This document shows positions 18,931 to 27,974 of a stretch of DNA of 40,321 nucleotides, piece after piece. The stretch's first letter is position 1. Every line of letters starts with the position of its first letter. The translations under genes were made by a program, and so were the position numbers. The notes beneath the pieces were generated by a model. The model ran no database searches and was not told the origin of the DNA. It worked only from the letters and a program-made list of their open reading frames with translations. Source of the DNA: Algoriphagus aquimarinus (lineage in GTDB: Bacteria; Bacteroidota; Bacteroidia; Cytophagales; Cyclobacteriaceae); contig NZ_FOKK01000027.1 in the NCBI RefSeq assembly GCF_900112005.1, positions 1-40,321 on the forward strand, given 5' to 3'.

Positions 18931-19263
18931 TTAGTTCCTCGAATATGTCAAAAAATGGATCTCAATCCCCTTTAAAACTTCCTTCAGGATATCATATGAA
19001 TCCGACCCGGCTCCAGTTCGATGAATAGCTTCCATTCCAATCCAAAATATTTCTTTACTCACCCTCACTACTAATTCCTGAAAATCCTCCTGCCACGGTA
19101 TTTCAATTCCAACTCTAATCTCTGCGTCAGCATCTTTATATCTAAAATTGTCAATGGCCCAAATCAAATAAGCCATATTCCTTACAGACTCATTTGTAAG
19201 CTCTTCCCGGAAGATTAACAGATAAAGGTTTTCAATGGCGATGCTTCTTGCTATATCTAACAT
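18931..19263 (-). CDS. Unknown 110-aa protein of the five-gene module
   Basis: Not recognised. A 110-aa mostly helical soluble protein (MLDIARSIAIENLYLLIFRE, NMAYLIWAIDNFRYKD, LVVRVSKEIFWIGMEAIHR). It starts one base after the HEPN-CBS stop, so the two are almost certainly co-translated, and it is followed by a 69-base gap before mcrB. A small gene directly after a HEPN-motif gene invites the idea of an antitoxin or immunity partner, but it lacks the nucleotidyltransferase (MNT) motifs usual for HEPN partners, so that is speculation. Confidence 0.7.
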   Translation of the reverse strand: MLDIARSIAIENLYLLIFREELTNESVRNMAYLIWAIDNFRYKDADAEIRVGIEIPWQEDFQELVVRVSKEIFWIGMEAIHRTGAGSDSYDILKEVLKGIEIHFLTYSRN

Positions 19264-19264
19264 T

Positions 19265-19984
19265 TTAATCCATCAAATACCCAGCAATTTCCTCAATACA
19301 CACAAGCCCAATAATCTTCTCTCCTGCCTTTCCAGAATGAGTAATAATCATACAATCCAACTGGCTTTTATTCTCGGCAGATTGCCGGATATAGATTTCT
19401 GCCGCTTCATACACGGTGGTGCTTCTCGAGATTAAAGAGTAATTCTCCTTAATCTCAATATGAGGTATTAAGTCGGATATTCTTGCCGATGTCAAATCGA
19501 TTAACTCATTCTCATATTCCGCAAAAAGCCATCTTGAAATAGTATTGGTGGAAATCACCTCAATAACATTTCCTGACTCATCCAAGATGGGAGCTTGAGA
19601 AAAATCCTTTTGCTTCATCTCTGTAAGCAAATCTATCAACGGAGTTAAAGGAGTTACTGAAAAGACTTCAAATCCGAATTGAGGAAACACAAGCTTAGGC
19701 TTACTATATTCGTCCATAATCTGCTTGAGCAAGGTTACGGTTTCATCAAATGGCTCTGCAATTGCTCTACCATCTCTTGACTGATGTGCTATAGCATTAC
19801 GAAGACTTCCTAACTGATGCAAATCATCTTTATACCTCCGGACTATAGGGTTTTTTTCGGAAAGCTGTTTAATTCGATAAGTAAACGATTCATAGTCAGA
19901 GTGCCCTAAAGCTCTGGCAAAGGCTTGGTCCAGCTCATTATACAGATGGAGAAACTTTTGTGCGTTGGTCATATTACTCTCCAT
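19265..19984 (-). CDS. HEPN-motif / CBS-pair fusion protein
   Basis: A 239-aa protein. The N-terminal 90 residues are helical and contain LRNAIAH, i.e. R62-N63-x3-H67, the R-N-x3-H form of the catalytic motif of HEPN ribonucleases. Residues about 95-165 and 168-238 form two CBS domains (FSQAPILDESGNVIEVIS; then LDCMIITHSGKAGEKIIGLV), which as a pair usually bind adenine nucleotides. This suggests a nuclease or scaffold gated by AMP, ATP or a related nucleotide signal. The ATG at 19984 overlaps the preceding gene by 11 bp; a second ATG at 19972, just after that gene's stop, would give a 235-aa protein with the same domains. CBS assignment is firm; HEPN rests on the motif and helical content. 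Confidence 0.75.
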   Translation of the reverse strand: MESNMTNAQKFLHLYNELDQAFARALGHSDYESFTYRIKQLSEKNPIVRRYKDDLHQLGSLRNAIAHQSRDGRAIAEPFDETVTLLKQIMDEYSKPKLVFPQFGFEVFSVTPLTPLIDLLTEMKQKDFSQAPILDESGNVIEVISTNTISRWLFAEYENELIDLTSARISDLIPHIEIKENYSLISRSTTVYEAAEIYIRQSAENKSQLDCMIITHSGKAGEKIIGLVCIEEIAGYLMD

Positions 19985-22244
19985 AAGGATTCAACTTAAA
20001 CCGAAGGATTGAATCTTTATCCTTAATAACAACTTTGGCCTTTGCAGCGATCCTAATCCAAAAATGCTTTCTCAATTCCTCACTTGACAGATTAAATCGC
20101 TCTGTAAAGCCCTTAATCGATTTCACCTTCAATAAATTATCCTCGTTTCCTCCTCCTAAGTCAAGCAATTCCACCATAAGCTTTTTTTCAAGAAATTGAA
20201 CACCCTTAAATCGCCCATCATAAACATATCGAATAGATATTGAAGATTTGGGGATAATAAGCAATTCAGAATTTCTGTCGTACGTTTTGTAGCTAAATGT
20301 AATAGGTGAAGTCATATCAGCTTTAGCTTTTTTACCTATAATCCAGAAGTCAGGATAAGCATTTCTAAAAACAACCAGACTATCTTTACTATACTTGTCG
20401 ATTATCCCTTGAACATCCACACGCTTTAGCTCCCGGTCTTGAAGAAGTATTTGTTTACTAAACAAATTATAATCCAGCTGAATATTTTCCTCTTCAAATA
20501 AATATCTCCCAATAGATTCTGAAAGCCCATATGCGGGACTATACCAATCAGGAATTACATACTTTCTGAGCTGTAAATCAGAAGCAACCACAAATGTTTT
20601 CAATTCTTTTTGGCACTTTTCCTTCCTATTAAATTGTGATAGATTATTTGATAAAAAGTTTACAAGAGAATTATTCAGATATTGATTAGAAATATTAGAA
20701 ATCAAGTCATCAAAAATGCTTGTTTTTATCGGTGTTAAACTTTCGCTTTTCTGAATTTGGCCTCCAAAAAAATTGAACATAGAATTCCAAAAAGAAGAAG
20801 ACTGTCTTCTTTCTTCATCTGTCAACAAATCATTCCCATCAATCCTATCCAATAAATCACTCGAAACACCAGTCATTGAATTTAGGAATGAAGAGTCTAA
20901 TAGCAAACCTCTTAAACCCATCATATTCTCCATTGATTTGTTGTCATATGGGATATTCTTAAATAAGAACAATATAACATCATCCAGATATTTATATCCA
21001 TAAGAAGTCTCGAGGAATCTGAAATTCAATTCCCTCTTCAATTCTGAATAGATAATTAACCAGACTAATACATCATTTATTGTTTTTGGGAAAAAAGTAC
21101 GATGGTTTGACCATTGCTCATTCTTTCGAAGTCGATTAAAAGATTTGAAAAATTCATCTTTACCCCTGAAATACCTGACAGTACTTAAGTATTCTAAAAC
21201 AAGGGTCTGCATCGACCTGAATTTATAAAGCTGAATAGCTTCGTCCTCTTGGGTTTTTAAGAAATATTTTGGAACATTTTCAGGAATGTAATCTGGTGTT
21301 TTATTATTGGAAACACTTTCAATAAACTTTAAATGCTCCTCAAGATCGTTTAAAAGGATCACCTGATTTCCACCTGACTTAACTTTATCCAAATTTGTGT
21401 AAAAATCCGAATTCCGATCCTCTCCTTTAAGCAGTGCTCTAATATCATACAAATCAATTTCGCTGAATCCGGAGTTGCTTAAAGTCATATCTGACAATGA
21501 GTCCAAAAAATCTTCAAGAAGATTATCTTTCTCTAATTCATTTAAATAAATCCATATATTCAATAGGTATCGTCTTAGTAAAGGCACCTTTTTAAAGCTA
21601 AGCAAAGGCAAATAATAGACGTTGAAAATAGAAATAAATAAAACTATTCTTAAGAAATTTTCATCAGGCAGGTCGCTTATTATTTCTTTTTTTGTGAATA
21701 ACCCCTTTAGTACACCGTAATAAAAATCATTAATAAGGCTTATTGAATCAAAATCCTTTTTCTCAAAAACACTAACTTTATGAACCGTTGATAATACCCT
21801 TGAAAGGACAATATTTTTTGTTCTTTCCAACTCCTTTTCAGAAGCTGTTGAATAAAGCATTTTAAGAATTCTGAAATAAATGTCAATTACATTATAATTC
21901 TTGTAGTTCTCTGAGTTAAACTCATTTAACTGTCTATAGTATTCAAAATGATTTGGCTTTTCAACTTTCAAACGCGACCATCTTTCCTCTTTACTGTTAC
22001 TAAATTCAACTGAGGAATTTAATATTTGAGTAAAGTCAATTTTGTCCAACTCCAGCCGGTTTTGATATCTCCCATCTCTATTAATAAATTCATCGAGATT
22101 TGAACCGGTGAAAAAATCATCAAAAGTTTCTGAAAACCAAATCAAATCTTCTGAGACGAGATCCTCCTCTGCAAAATCAAGCTTAGAAAGCCAAACTTTT
22201 AATAAGCTCTCAAATGAACGTTTCACTTGTCTAATTTTGTCCAT
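19974..22244 (-). CDS. Unknown 756-aa protein
   Basis: Not recognised. A 756-aa, probably soluble, Leu/Phe/Tyr-rich and largely helical protein without Walker, nuclease or methylase motifs I could identify. The N-terminal two thirds look like long helical repeats (for example VIDIYFRILKMLYST). The last 250 residues look more mixed alpha/beta (LVVFRNAYPDFWIIGKK, SELLIIPKSSISIRYVYDG). It overlaps the 4-TM gene upstream by 14 bp and the HEPN-CBS gene downstream by 11 bp, so it is a fixed part of the module. It could be a large sensor or scaffold that links the membrane protein to the HEPN-CBS protein; that is inference from gene order only. Confidence 0.8.
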   Translation of the reverse strand: MDKIRQVKRSFESLLKVWLSKLDFAEEDLVSEDLIWFSETFDDFFTGSNLDEFINRDGRYQNRLELDKIDFTQILNSSVEFSNSKEERWSRLKVEKPNHFEYYRQLNEFNSENYKNYNVIDIYFRILKMLYSTASEKELERTKNIVLSRVLSTVHKVSVFEKKDFDSISLINDFYYGVLKGLFTKKEIISDLPDENFLRIVLFISIFNVYYLPLLSFKKVPLLRRYLLNIWIYLNELEKDNLLEDFLDSLSDMTLSNSGFSEIDLYDIRALLKGEDRNSDFYTNLDKVKSGGNQVILLNDLEEHLKFIESVSNNKTPDYIPENVPKYFLKTQEDEAIQLYKFRSMQTLVLEYLSTVRYFRGKDEFFKSFNRLRKNEQWSNHRTFFPKTINDVLVWLIIYSELKRELNFRFLETSYGYKYLDDVILFLFKNIPYDNKSMENMMGLRGLLLDSSFLNSMTGVSSDLLDRIDGNDLLTDEERRQSSSFWNSMFNFFGGQIQKSESLTPIKTSIFDDLISNISNQYLNNSLVNFLSNNLSQFNRKEKCQKELKTFVVASDLQLRKYVIPDWYSPAYGLSESIGRYLFEEENIQLDYNLFSKQILLQDRELKRVDVQGIIDKYSKDSLVVFRNAYPDFWIIGKKAKADMTSPITFSYKTYDRNSELLIIPKSSISIRYVYDGRFKGVQFLEKKLMVELLDLGGGNEDNLLKVKSIKGFTERFNLSSEELRKHFWIRIAAKAKVVIKDKDSILRFKLNPYGE

Positions 22245-22761
22245 CCTTCAACATTTTCTTAATATTTGACTTTTCTTCTTTCCTAACCAATTGGGAAAAA
22301 TCACTGATTATCTCTTCAAGGTTTTTAAAGAAAAAATACAAGAATATAAGTGTAGCTGTTATGGCGCAAAGCATCAAAAACAAAACCCATTTCGGGATAG
22401 GCTCCCAAAATGATACAATTGTAAAAGTTATAAGTACAAAAAGTACGGCGTACAGTCCTTTGTACTCGCGTTGTTTAAACACAACCGAAGTAACCTCTTG
22501 ACTACTGAAATACTTCCCTTTTGCGTCATTAATTATTTGAAGTGAAATAGGAAACAACAAAGCCACTATCCCTGTAAGTACCTCTAAGTAAGTACCTACA
22601 TTCTCGTCACTCAAACTAAAAGCAGAACACTTCTCGACAATTTCTGGAAGTATGACTTTAGAATTTACATCCCAAGCCAAAAAAGCTATAATCGTTAGAG
22701 ATACGAACAAGACCAATAATACTACCAGTAAAACACACATTACTCTTAAACAATATAGCAT
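22231..22761 (-). CDS. Four-helix inner membrane protein of the module
   Basis: A 176-aa integral membrane protein. Four hydrophobic helices are visible at about residues 5-29 (MCVLLVVLLVLFVSLTIIAF), 60-78 (LTGIVALLFPISLQII), 101-121 (LYAVLFVLITFTIVSFW) and 125-145 (WVLFLMLCAITATLIFLYFF), followed by a charged cytoplasmic tail of about 30 residues (KEEKSNIKKMLKDGQN). No pump or transporter signature is visible. Its stop lies inside the next gene (14-bp overlap) and it starts 21 bases after the 434-aa gene. It could anchor a defence complex or act as a membrane-disrupting effector, as four-TM proteins do in several defence systems; no direct evidence. Confidence 0.8.
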   Translation of the reverse strand: MLYCLRVMCVLLVVLLVLFVSLTIIAFLAWDVNSKVILPEIVEKCSAFSLSDENVGTYLEVLTGIVALLFPISLQIINDAKGKYFSSQEVTSVVFKQREYKGLYAVLFVLITFTIVSFWEPIPKWVLFLMLCAITATLIFLYFFFKNLEEIISDFSQLVRKEEKSNIKKMLKDGQN

Positions 22762-22782
22762 CTGAATTCCAGTTTATTTGCT

Positions 22783-24084
22783 TTATTCCTCCTCTTTAAT
22801 AAAAAACTCTGAAATAGCCCCATTTTCTCTCATTGCTATTTCTAAAGGCTGGTTCATAGGCTTCACGATAAGTTCAATTGCATCTTTTGTAGATGCAAAA
22901 CTCTTTCGTTTGTCTACTTCAAAATTTTTGAAAATTTGTTTGAAATCATTGATATTTCTCTTTTGGCTATCAGAAGAAAACACAGATTTATTTTCATTCT
23001 CCTCAAGCTTCTTGATAAAACTATTCTTTGTCTTATTGTATAGGGCTTCAGTCTTCTTAAACATTAATTCATTTTCACTAAAACCCTGAAAAACAGATAG
23101 CTTAGATTCTATTAATTTAATTCTGTTCTGTGTGGGCTCAGCGAATAAATTCATATGAAATTCAACGATTGTTGCCATATGAAACAATTCGTCAGCTTTT
23201 AGACACATGCCCATTTTATAAATAAAACCAGATGACTGAATCTTATTCGACACTATATCCGCTTCTTTTTTTGTTGAAAACCAAGTGTCAGTTTTTAAGA
23301 CTTCTTTAATTTCATTCACAGAGTTTTCAAGAAGAATATGGTATTCCTCTCTGACTTCAACCAAATCTCCAATTATACTTCTAATATGAACTAAGTCTTC
23401 TATTTCAAAGACCTTCCTTTGTGAATATTTTTGGATAAAGTTAAAAGCACTTCGAAGTCTCGCTTCCCTCTCCGTATGATGCAAGATTAATAGCTCATCA
23501 AGTTTTGCTTGTATCGCATTAAGCTGTTTGGAAATCCCAGCCATATAATACTGCCCAGTTACTATAGACAATGCTTGAAAAATAAACACGGGAGTAAAAA
23601 CAGAAGTCCCTGCCTTTACAAACCCCGCTTGACTTATAATCTTACCATTGGAACCAACCACAGCTGAAGACAAACCTCCTTTGGCTAATTTCATCAAAGT
23701 CGCTGGATCTACGGTTGAAGTAAATAAATTTTGGGACAGCGCATACCCCGCGCCTGACATCACACCACCCCTAATCACATCAGTGACTATGTCCTTGGAA
23801 AAGTTGTCCGATCCAGAACGATCCAATTGTTTCCACTTTGAATCGAGCTGAAGATCCTTCCGCAAATTGAACATCAAACTACTATCGTTTGAGTCTGAAG
23901 AAAACATGATGCTCTGGGGCATTTCTGGGTTAGCAAAACCGCTCCTAAGTGCAGGAACCTGAGCTCCCGTGGCAGGTAAATGACTAATTACAAAATCAAG
24001 TTTTTCACTCAGTTGCTGAATTTGATCTGGTCTTTTTTTCCAACCAAAAAATCTTAATATTCTTTCAAATAAATCTCTTAGCAT
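22783..24084 (-). CDS. Unknown 434-aa protein with hydrophobic centre and coiled coils
   Basis: Not recognised. I use the ATG at 24084 (MLRDLFERILRFFGWKK, an amphipathic helix), seven bases after the methyltransferase stop; a TTG at 24099 would overlap that gene and add five residues. Residues about 105-185 are Gly/Ala-rich and hydrophobic (VIRGGVMSGAGYALSQ, GGLSSAVVGSNGKII, VFTPVFIFQALSIVTG), like the membrane-inserting hairpin of helical pore formers. The rest is long charged helices (KQLNAIQAKLDELLILHH and on). The layout suggests a membrane-active or membrane-associated effector, adjacent to a true 4-TM protein. Function is inference only. Confidence 0.78.
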   Translation of the reverse strand: MLRDLFERILRFFGWKKRPDQIQQLSEKLDFVISHLPATGAQVPALRSGFANPEMPQSIMFSSDSNDSSLMFNLRKDLQLDSKWKQLDRSGSDNFSKDIVTDVIRGGVMSGAGYALSQNLFTSTVDPATLMKLAKGGLSSAVVGSNGKIISQAGFVKAGTSVFTPVFIFQALSIVTGQYYMAGISKQLNAIQAKLDELLILHHTEREARLRSAFNFIQKYSQRKVFEIEDLVHIRSIIGDLVEVREEYHILLENSVNEIKEVLKTDTWFSTKKEADIVSNKIQSSGFIYKMGMCLKADELFHMATIVEFHMNLFAEPTQNRIKLIESKLSVFQGFSENELMFKKTEALYNKTKNSFIKKLEENENKSVFSSDSQKRNINDFKQIFKNFEVDKRKSFASTKDAIELIVKPMNQPLEIAMRENGAISEFFIKEEE

Positions 24085-24091
24085 AGTTCTA

Positions 24092-27000
24092 TTATTCAAA
24101 CAATCCTTTTTGACTACTTACACTTTTCTTCTTCTCAACCTTCTTCTTCCCCTTTAAATACCACTTACTTACTTCCTCCGGCACAGGCTTTCCTTTCTGC
24201 TCATAGAATGATTCCACATCCTTCTGCTTATGTAGACCTTGCTTAGCTTCGGCCTCGAAGTACTGATGATTCAATTCCAGCAGACGCTTCAGGATTTCTT
24301 TTCGTGCATCAGGATGGATGGTATAGCGAACCCGATCATTTTCCGGAAGGTAATCTACTTCATAAAAATCATGGCGAAGCTGGATATCTGTCCATCCATA
24401 AGCTTCCAGAACAGCTTGGTCCATCACATTATGCAACTCTCTCAATCGAATTATATCTTGAAATGCATCAAGACAAACTTGTCTTACCTGCTTACTTCTA
24501 ACCTCTATATCCACACTTGTTAAAAATTCAAGATGAAAAAGATTATAAAATTTTGTAAGACCCATTTGTAAGTTCCTCATGATTGAGCTTCTCAGGTCAT
24601 TATACTCCAGTCCATTTCCATTTAAAGATTTAAATTTTGGCAGAGGAAAAGTTTGAAAACAATCCTCAACCGAATATCGTCGATCTGATTTTAGTCTTGA
24701 ACTATATTTCCAGGCCCAAGCTTCATGAAATGAACTTTGAAGAATTGAGAACATCCAAAATTCTTGTGAAGCTATTACAACAACTGCATCGGAATAAACT
24801 ATTCCATTCGGAACAAATGAAAATCCATGAGTTTTTGTAACTCTTGTATGAACGAGAACATGATTTAAATTTGAAATTTTTTCATAGAGTCCTCTTCTAC
24901 TCCTCCAAAATTGCCACCAGGGAGCAGAAGCTACATCTTTAGACTTTGAAAGTCTAAATAACTTTACATTCGATTCAACTATTTTAAAACAATCAGAATA
25001 GGCTTTTGCATCATCAAGAGACAATTCACCAAAGTCAATCACCCATCTACTTGCACTTAAGTTGTATGAACTATTTAAATCTTGACCATTCAAATATGGA
25101 CGTATAATATCTTGATTTTGGCTATTTGATCTAATCAGTTCAAGTGCTTGATCTTCTTCAAGAATGAAACCATCCCCAAAGATATAACTACCAGTAAATC
25201 CTAAATCTTCATTTATATTTAAAACCTTAGGGTTTAAATTAACCTCACCCGCTTCTAAAAATGAATTGATTTTCACTACTTTTTTTTCTTTCAAAAAGAC
25301 GGGCAAGGAAGTGATATTATTAGTAATGGTAAAAAGTGAAATAACAACAGCTGCCTCCCCTGGCCAATTTATAGATTTAGATGCATAATTAATTTTACCA
25401 TTTTCGATCAAGACTCTTTCAAGCCCACCAACTCTTGTATCACCTTCTGATATAGAATTAGTTGCTATTAGACCCAAAAAACTATTTAGATTTAATAAAT
25501 TATAAATTCTTCTTAAAAAATACCCAGATAAATCACACCTGTTTGAAGCACCTAAATAATTACCAATTAAATAGTTATAATAATTTTTCCCAGCAAATCC
25601 ACTAATCATTGTCCCGCCCAAGAACGGAGGATTACCTAAAATACAATCAAACCCGCCGTGTTGAAAAACCTCTGGAAATTCTAAGAAATAATGGAAAAAG
25701 CCTTTTTCTTGAGCCATTGCTTCAGCTTTTGCCGGAGGCATTCCAGTGGGAAGAGTTTTTTCTCTAAGGTATTTTCTATAGGTAGCATCGGTACAGATAT
25801 ATCCTTTATTGTCTGCGGTCTTTGAAATAAAGAATTGAGCTACCTGCATATCTGCCAGACTTTTCAAGCGGGCATAAGTCGTTCCCTTATTCAGTTCTGC
25901 GAATTTCTTTTGTTTGGCTTCAATCTCATCAGGGGTTCGCTCAGGAAGGTTTTTAAAGAGTTGGAATTGCTCGATAGCCTTATTGACTGATTCGTTTACG
26001 TTTTCGCTATACTCCAGCGTGACCTGATTTTTTTGCTTCAGCTCTTCTCGGTTCCGATTACGGAAGAGTGTAGCGATGGACTTATCATCTCCAGGAAGTG
26101 CTTTGAAGGCTTCTTCCGCGATTCCTCGTTCCAGTTCTTCCTTATGAGCCAGTCCGACGATAGCATCTCCACATTTGATCTTATGATCGAGAAAGTTTAG
26201 CGGTTCGCCTGGACTATGTGCTTCCAGCCATAAGGCTACTTTACAGAGCTCTACCGCCAGTGGATTCTTATCCACTCCATAGATACATTCTCGGATTACA
26301 TCTCGCACCGCATGCCGTAAGGATGATGGAGTAGGTTGATCTTCCCCCGTTCGTACCTTTGCCAGTTCGGTACCGATCCTTCGAGCTGCCGAAAGCAGGA
26401 TATGCCCACTCCCACAGGAAATATCTGCAACCTTAATGGCAAGCAAGGCCCTTTCCTGCAGCACTTTTTTCGGAGCCTGATTGGCAGGAACCTTCAGTCT
26501 TTCCTCTGGTTTTTCCATACAGTCCTGAATGATATATTCTAAGGAATGCTGAATCAGCGGTCGGACAAGTTCCTCCGGAGTATAATGCGAACCAGAAGAC
26601 GAACGGTCCGAACCCTGCACAAAGCCAAAACTCGGGGTTGTTTCCAATTCGGTAAATACTGGTTCAAACTCTAATAAACCCTGATACACCGAACCGAATT
26701 CTTCCACGTCCAGGTCACCATAATTCACCTTGACCAGTTGCTTTCGCTGATCATCCATAAAGTAGCAGAGCCTATAAATAACAAAGAGTAAGTCTTCATT
26801 TTTCAGCTTGCTATGGCTTAAGATTCCCAAGGCAGTCGAATGAAAGATCCCAGAACCCAGTGGTTTAATTCCAAGCTTTTCACCGTATTTCGCAGATTCG
26901 AAAAGTTGAAAAGTCACTTTGATATTTTCCCAGAGGTCATGCTTTTCTCCCTCTATGAATATCCTTCTGAGGGCAAGATTTCTGACCCTTCCCATGCTGT

Positions 27001-27961
27001 AATACTCATAGTAGATTTTGCGAAGCTTAGCCAGCGCTTCATCTTGTTTTTCAGGATAGACCAGATTTCTATCCTCCGTCACTAAAAGAAACAGGAATCG
27101 ATAAATCAATCGAAGTAGAAAAAGGTAATACTGCTTTCCTGAGAGACTTCCATTTTGCACGATTTCCTGAAGCTCAGCATTTTCTTTATGCTTTAGGAAG
27201 CCATTTCCAAGTCGCTTGATTGAGCTTTCTACAGCCTCACTTAGTTTTTCTCGGATTCGGGTTCCGGAAGCCAGAGATTCCTGATGGTAGTACTCGATGA
27301 TAGATTCCTCACCTCCTCCTTTTTCCTTTGGCATTCGGGAAGCATGCAGAATACGGTAAAGCACTGCGAAATCCGCAAAGAGTTCTTCCTCCATCATCTT
27401 CTCCAGATCAAACTCCAAATAAGTCAGTCTCACTAAGCGAGTAGCATCTCGTAGCAGTCGGAGATGTTTGCCATTGGTTACCAGGGCATAGAGATAGTCA
27501 TCAGTTTTATTGAGGTATTCCTGAACTAAGCCGTGGGGAGAAAGCCTTGGTCCGCTGCTTTCCCTACGCTTATCCAGACTATCATTGATCCCCATGATAT
27601 GTGCCGGTAAGCCAGAAAGGTTAGAAGCACGATGACTGATTGCATAGGTTTTCCCATCCAGATTTTCGGCATTTGACTTATCCACTTCATAGCCCAGTGT
27701 GAGTAAGAAAGGCAGCATCCAGAAGTTTCGAGTCTCAGTGGTTCCGCTTTCATCTTCAGCAATACGCTCCCTACGAAGTTTAAATGCCTGCCAATAACCT
27801 CTTGCTGAAGCCCAGGCCAAGCCAACCTCATCCCGGACTTTGATGTTTTTGGTTAGTCCAAAGGATTCCGGGTTTTGATACTTGATATCCTCAGAAGTGA
27901 TTTTGTCCAAAATCTCTCCGGAAACGATATTGCCTTGTATGTTTATGCTGGGGAAGGTCAT
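24092..27961 (-). CDS. Eco57I/PglX-type N6-adenine DNA methyltransferase (DISARM DrmMI-like)
   Basis: A 1289-aa amino-methyltransferase. Motif I (SAM binding) is ADISCGSGHIL around residues 512-522 with D513; the catalytic motif IV is N777-P-P-F780 (LGNPPFLGG), which marks adenine-N6 or cytosine-N4 transfer. The N-terminal 450 residues are helical and have no clear endonuclease triad; after motif IV comes a target-recognition region of about 400 residues, with a TaqI-like block (RPYLNGQDLNSSYNLSASRW). The size and build fit PglX, type IIG-like enzymes and the class 1 DISARM methylase. It follows the PLD gene by 13 bases. It should mark host DNA so that the helicase and nuclease set spares it. 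Confidence 0.9.
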   Translation of the reverse strand: MTFPSINIQGNIVSGEILDKITSEDIKYQNPESFGLTKNIKVRDEVGLAWASARGYWQAFKLRRERIAEDESGTTETRNFWMLPFLLTLGYEVDKSNAENLDGKTYAISHRASNLSGLPAHIMGINDSLDKRRESSGPRLSPHGLVQEYLNKTDDYLYALVTNGKHLRLLRDATRLVRLTYLEFDLEKMMEEELFADFAVLYRILHASRMPKEKGGGEESIIEYYHQESLASGTRIREKLSEAVESSIKRLGNGFLKHKENAELQEIVQNGSLSGKQYYLFLLRLIYRFLFLLVTEDRNLVYPEKQDEALAKLRKIYYEYYSMGRVRNLALRRIFIEGEKHDLWENIKVTFQLFESAKYGEKLGIKPLGSGIFHSTALGILSHSKLKNEDLLFVIYRLCYFMDDQRKQLVKVNYGDLDVEEFGSVYQGLLEFEPVFTELETTPSFGFVQGSDRSSSGSHYTPEELVRPLIQHSLEYIIQDCMEKPEERLKVPANQAPKKVLQERALLAIKVADISCGSGHILLSAARRIGTELAKVRTGEDQPTPSSLRHAVRDVIRECIYGVDKNPLAVELCKVALWLEAHSPGEPLNFLDHKIKCGDAIVGLAHKEELERGIAEEAFKALPGDDKSIATLFRNRNREELKQKNQVTLEYSENVNESVNKAIEQFQLFKNLPERTPDEIEAKQKKFAELNKGTTYARLKSLADMQVAQFFISKTADNKGYICTDATYRKYLREKTLPTGMPPAKAEAMAQEKGFFHYFLEFPEVFQHGGFDCILGNPPFLGGTMISGFAGKNYYNYLIGNYLGASNRCDLSGYFLRRIYNLLNLNSFLGLIATNSISEGDTRVGGLERVLIENGKINYASKSINWPGEAAVVISLFTITNNITSLPVFLKEKKVVKINSFLEAGEVNLNPKVLNINEDLGFTGSYIFGDGFILEEDQALELIRSNSQNQDIIRPYLNGQDLNSSYNLSASRWVIDFGELSLDDAKAYSDCFKIVESNVKLFRLSKSKDVASAPWWQFWRSRRGLYEKISNLNHVLVHTRVTKTHGFSFVPNGIVYSDAVVVIASQEFWMFSILQSSFHEAWAWKYSSRLKSDRRYSVEDCFQTFPLPKFKSLNGNGLEYNDLRSSIMRNLQMGLTKFYNLFHLEFLTSVDIEVRSKQVRQVCLDAFQDIIRLRELHNVMDQAVLEAYGWTDIQLRHDFYEVDYLPENDRVRYTIHPDARKEILKRLLELNHQYFEAEAKQGLHKQKDVESFYEQKGKPVPEEVSKWYLKGKKKVEKKKSVSSQKGLFE

Positions 27962-27974
27962 AGGTGAATCTTAT

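Noticed and set aside
18931..19984. HEPN-MNT toxin-antitoxin pair
   Set aside because: The 110-aa neighbour has no GSxxxG...D-x-D nucleotidyltransferase motif, and the HEPN part carries CBS domains instead.
22783..24099. TTG start at 24099 for the hydrophobic-centre protein
   Set aside because: An ATG at 24084, just after the methyltransferase stop, gives an amphipathic helix start and avoids a rarer start codon.
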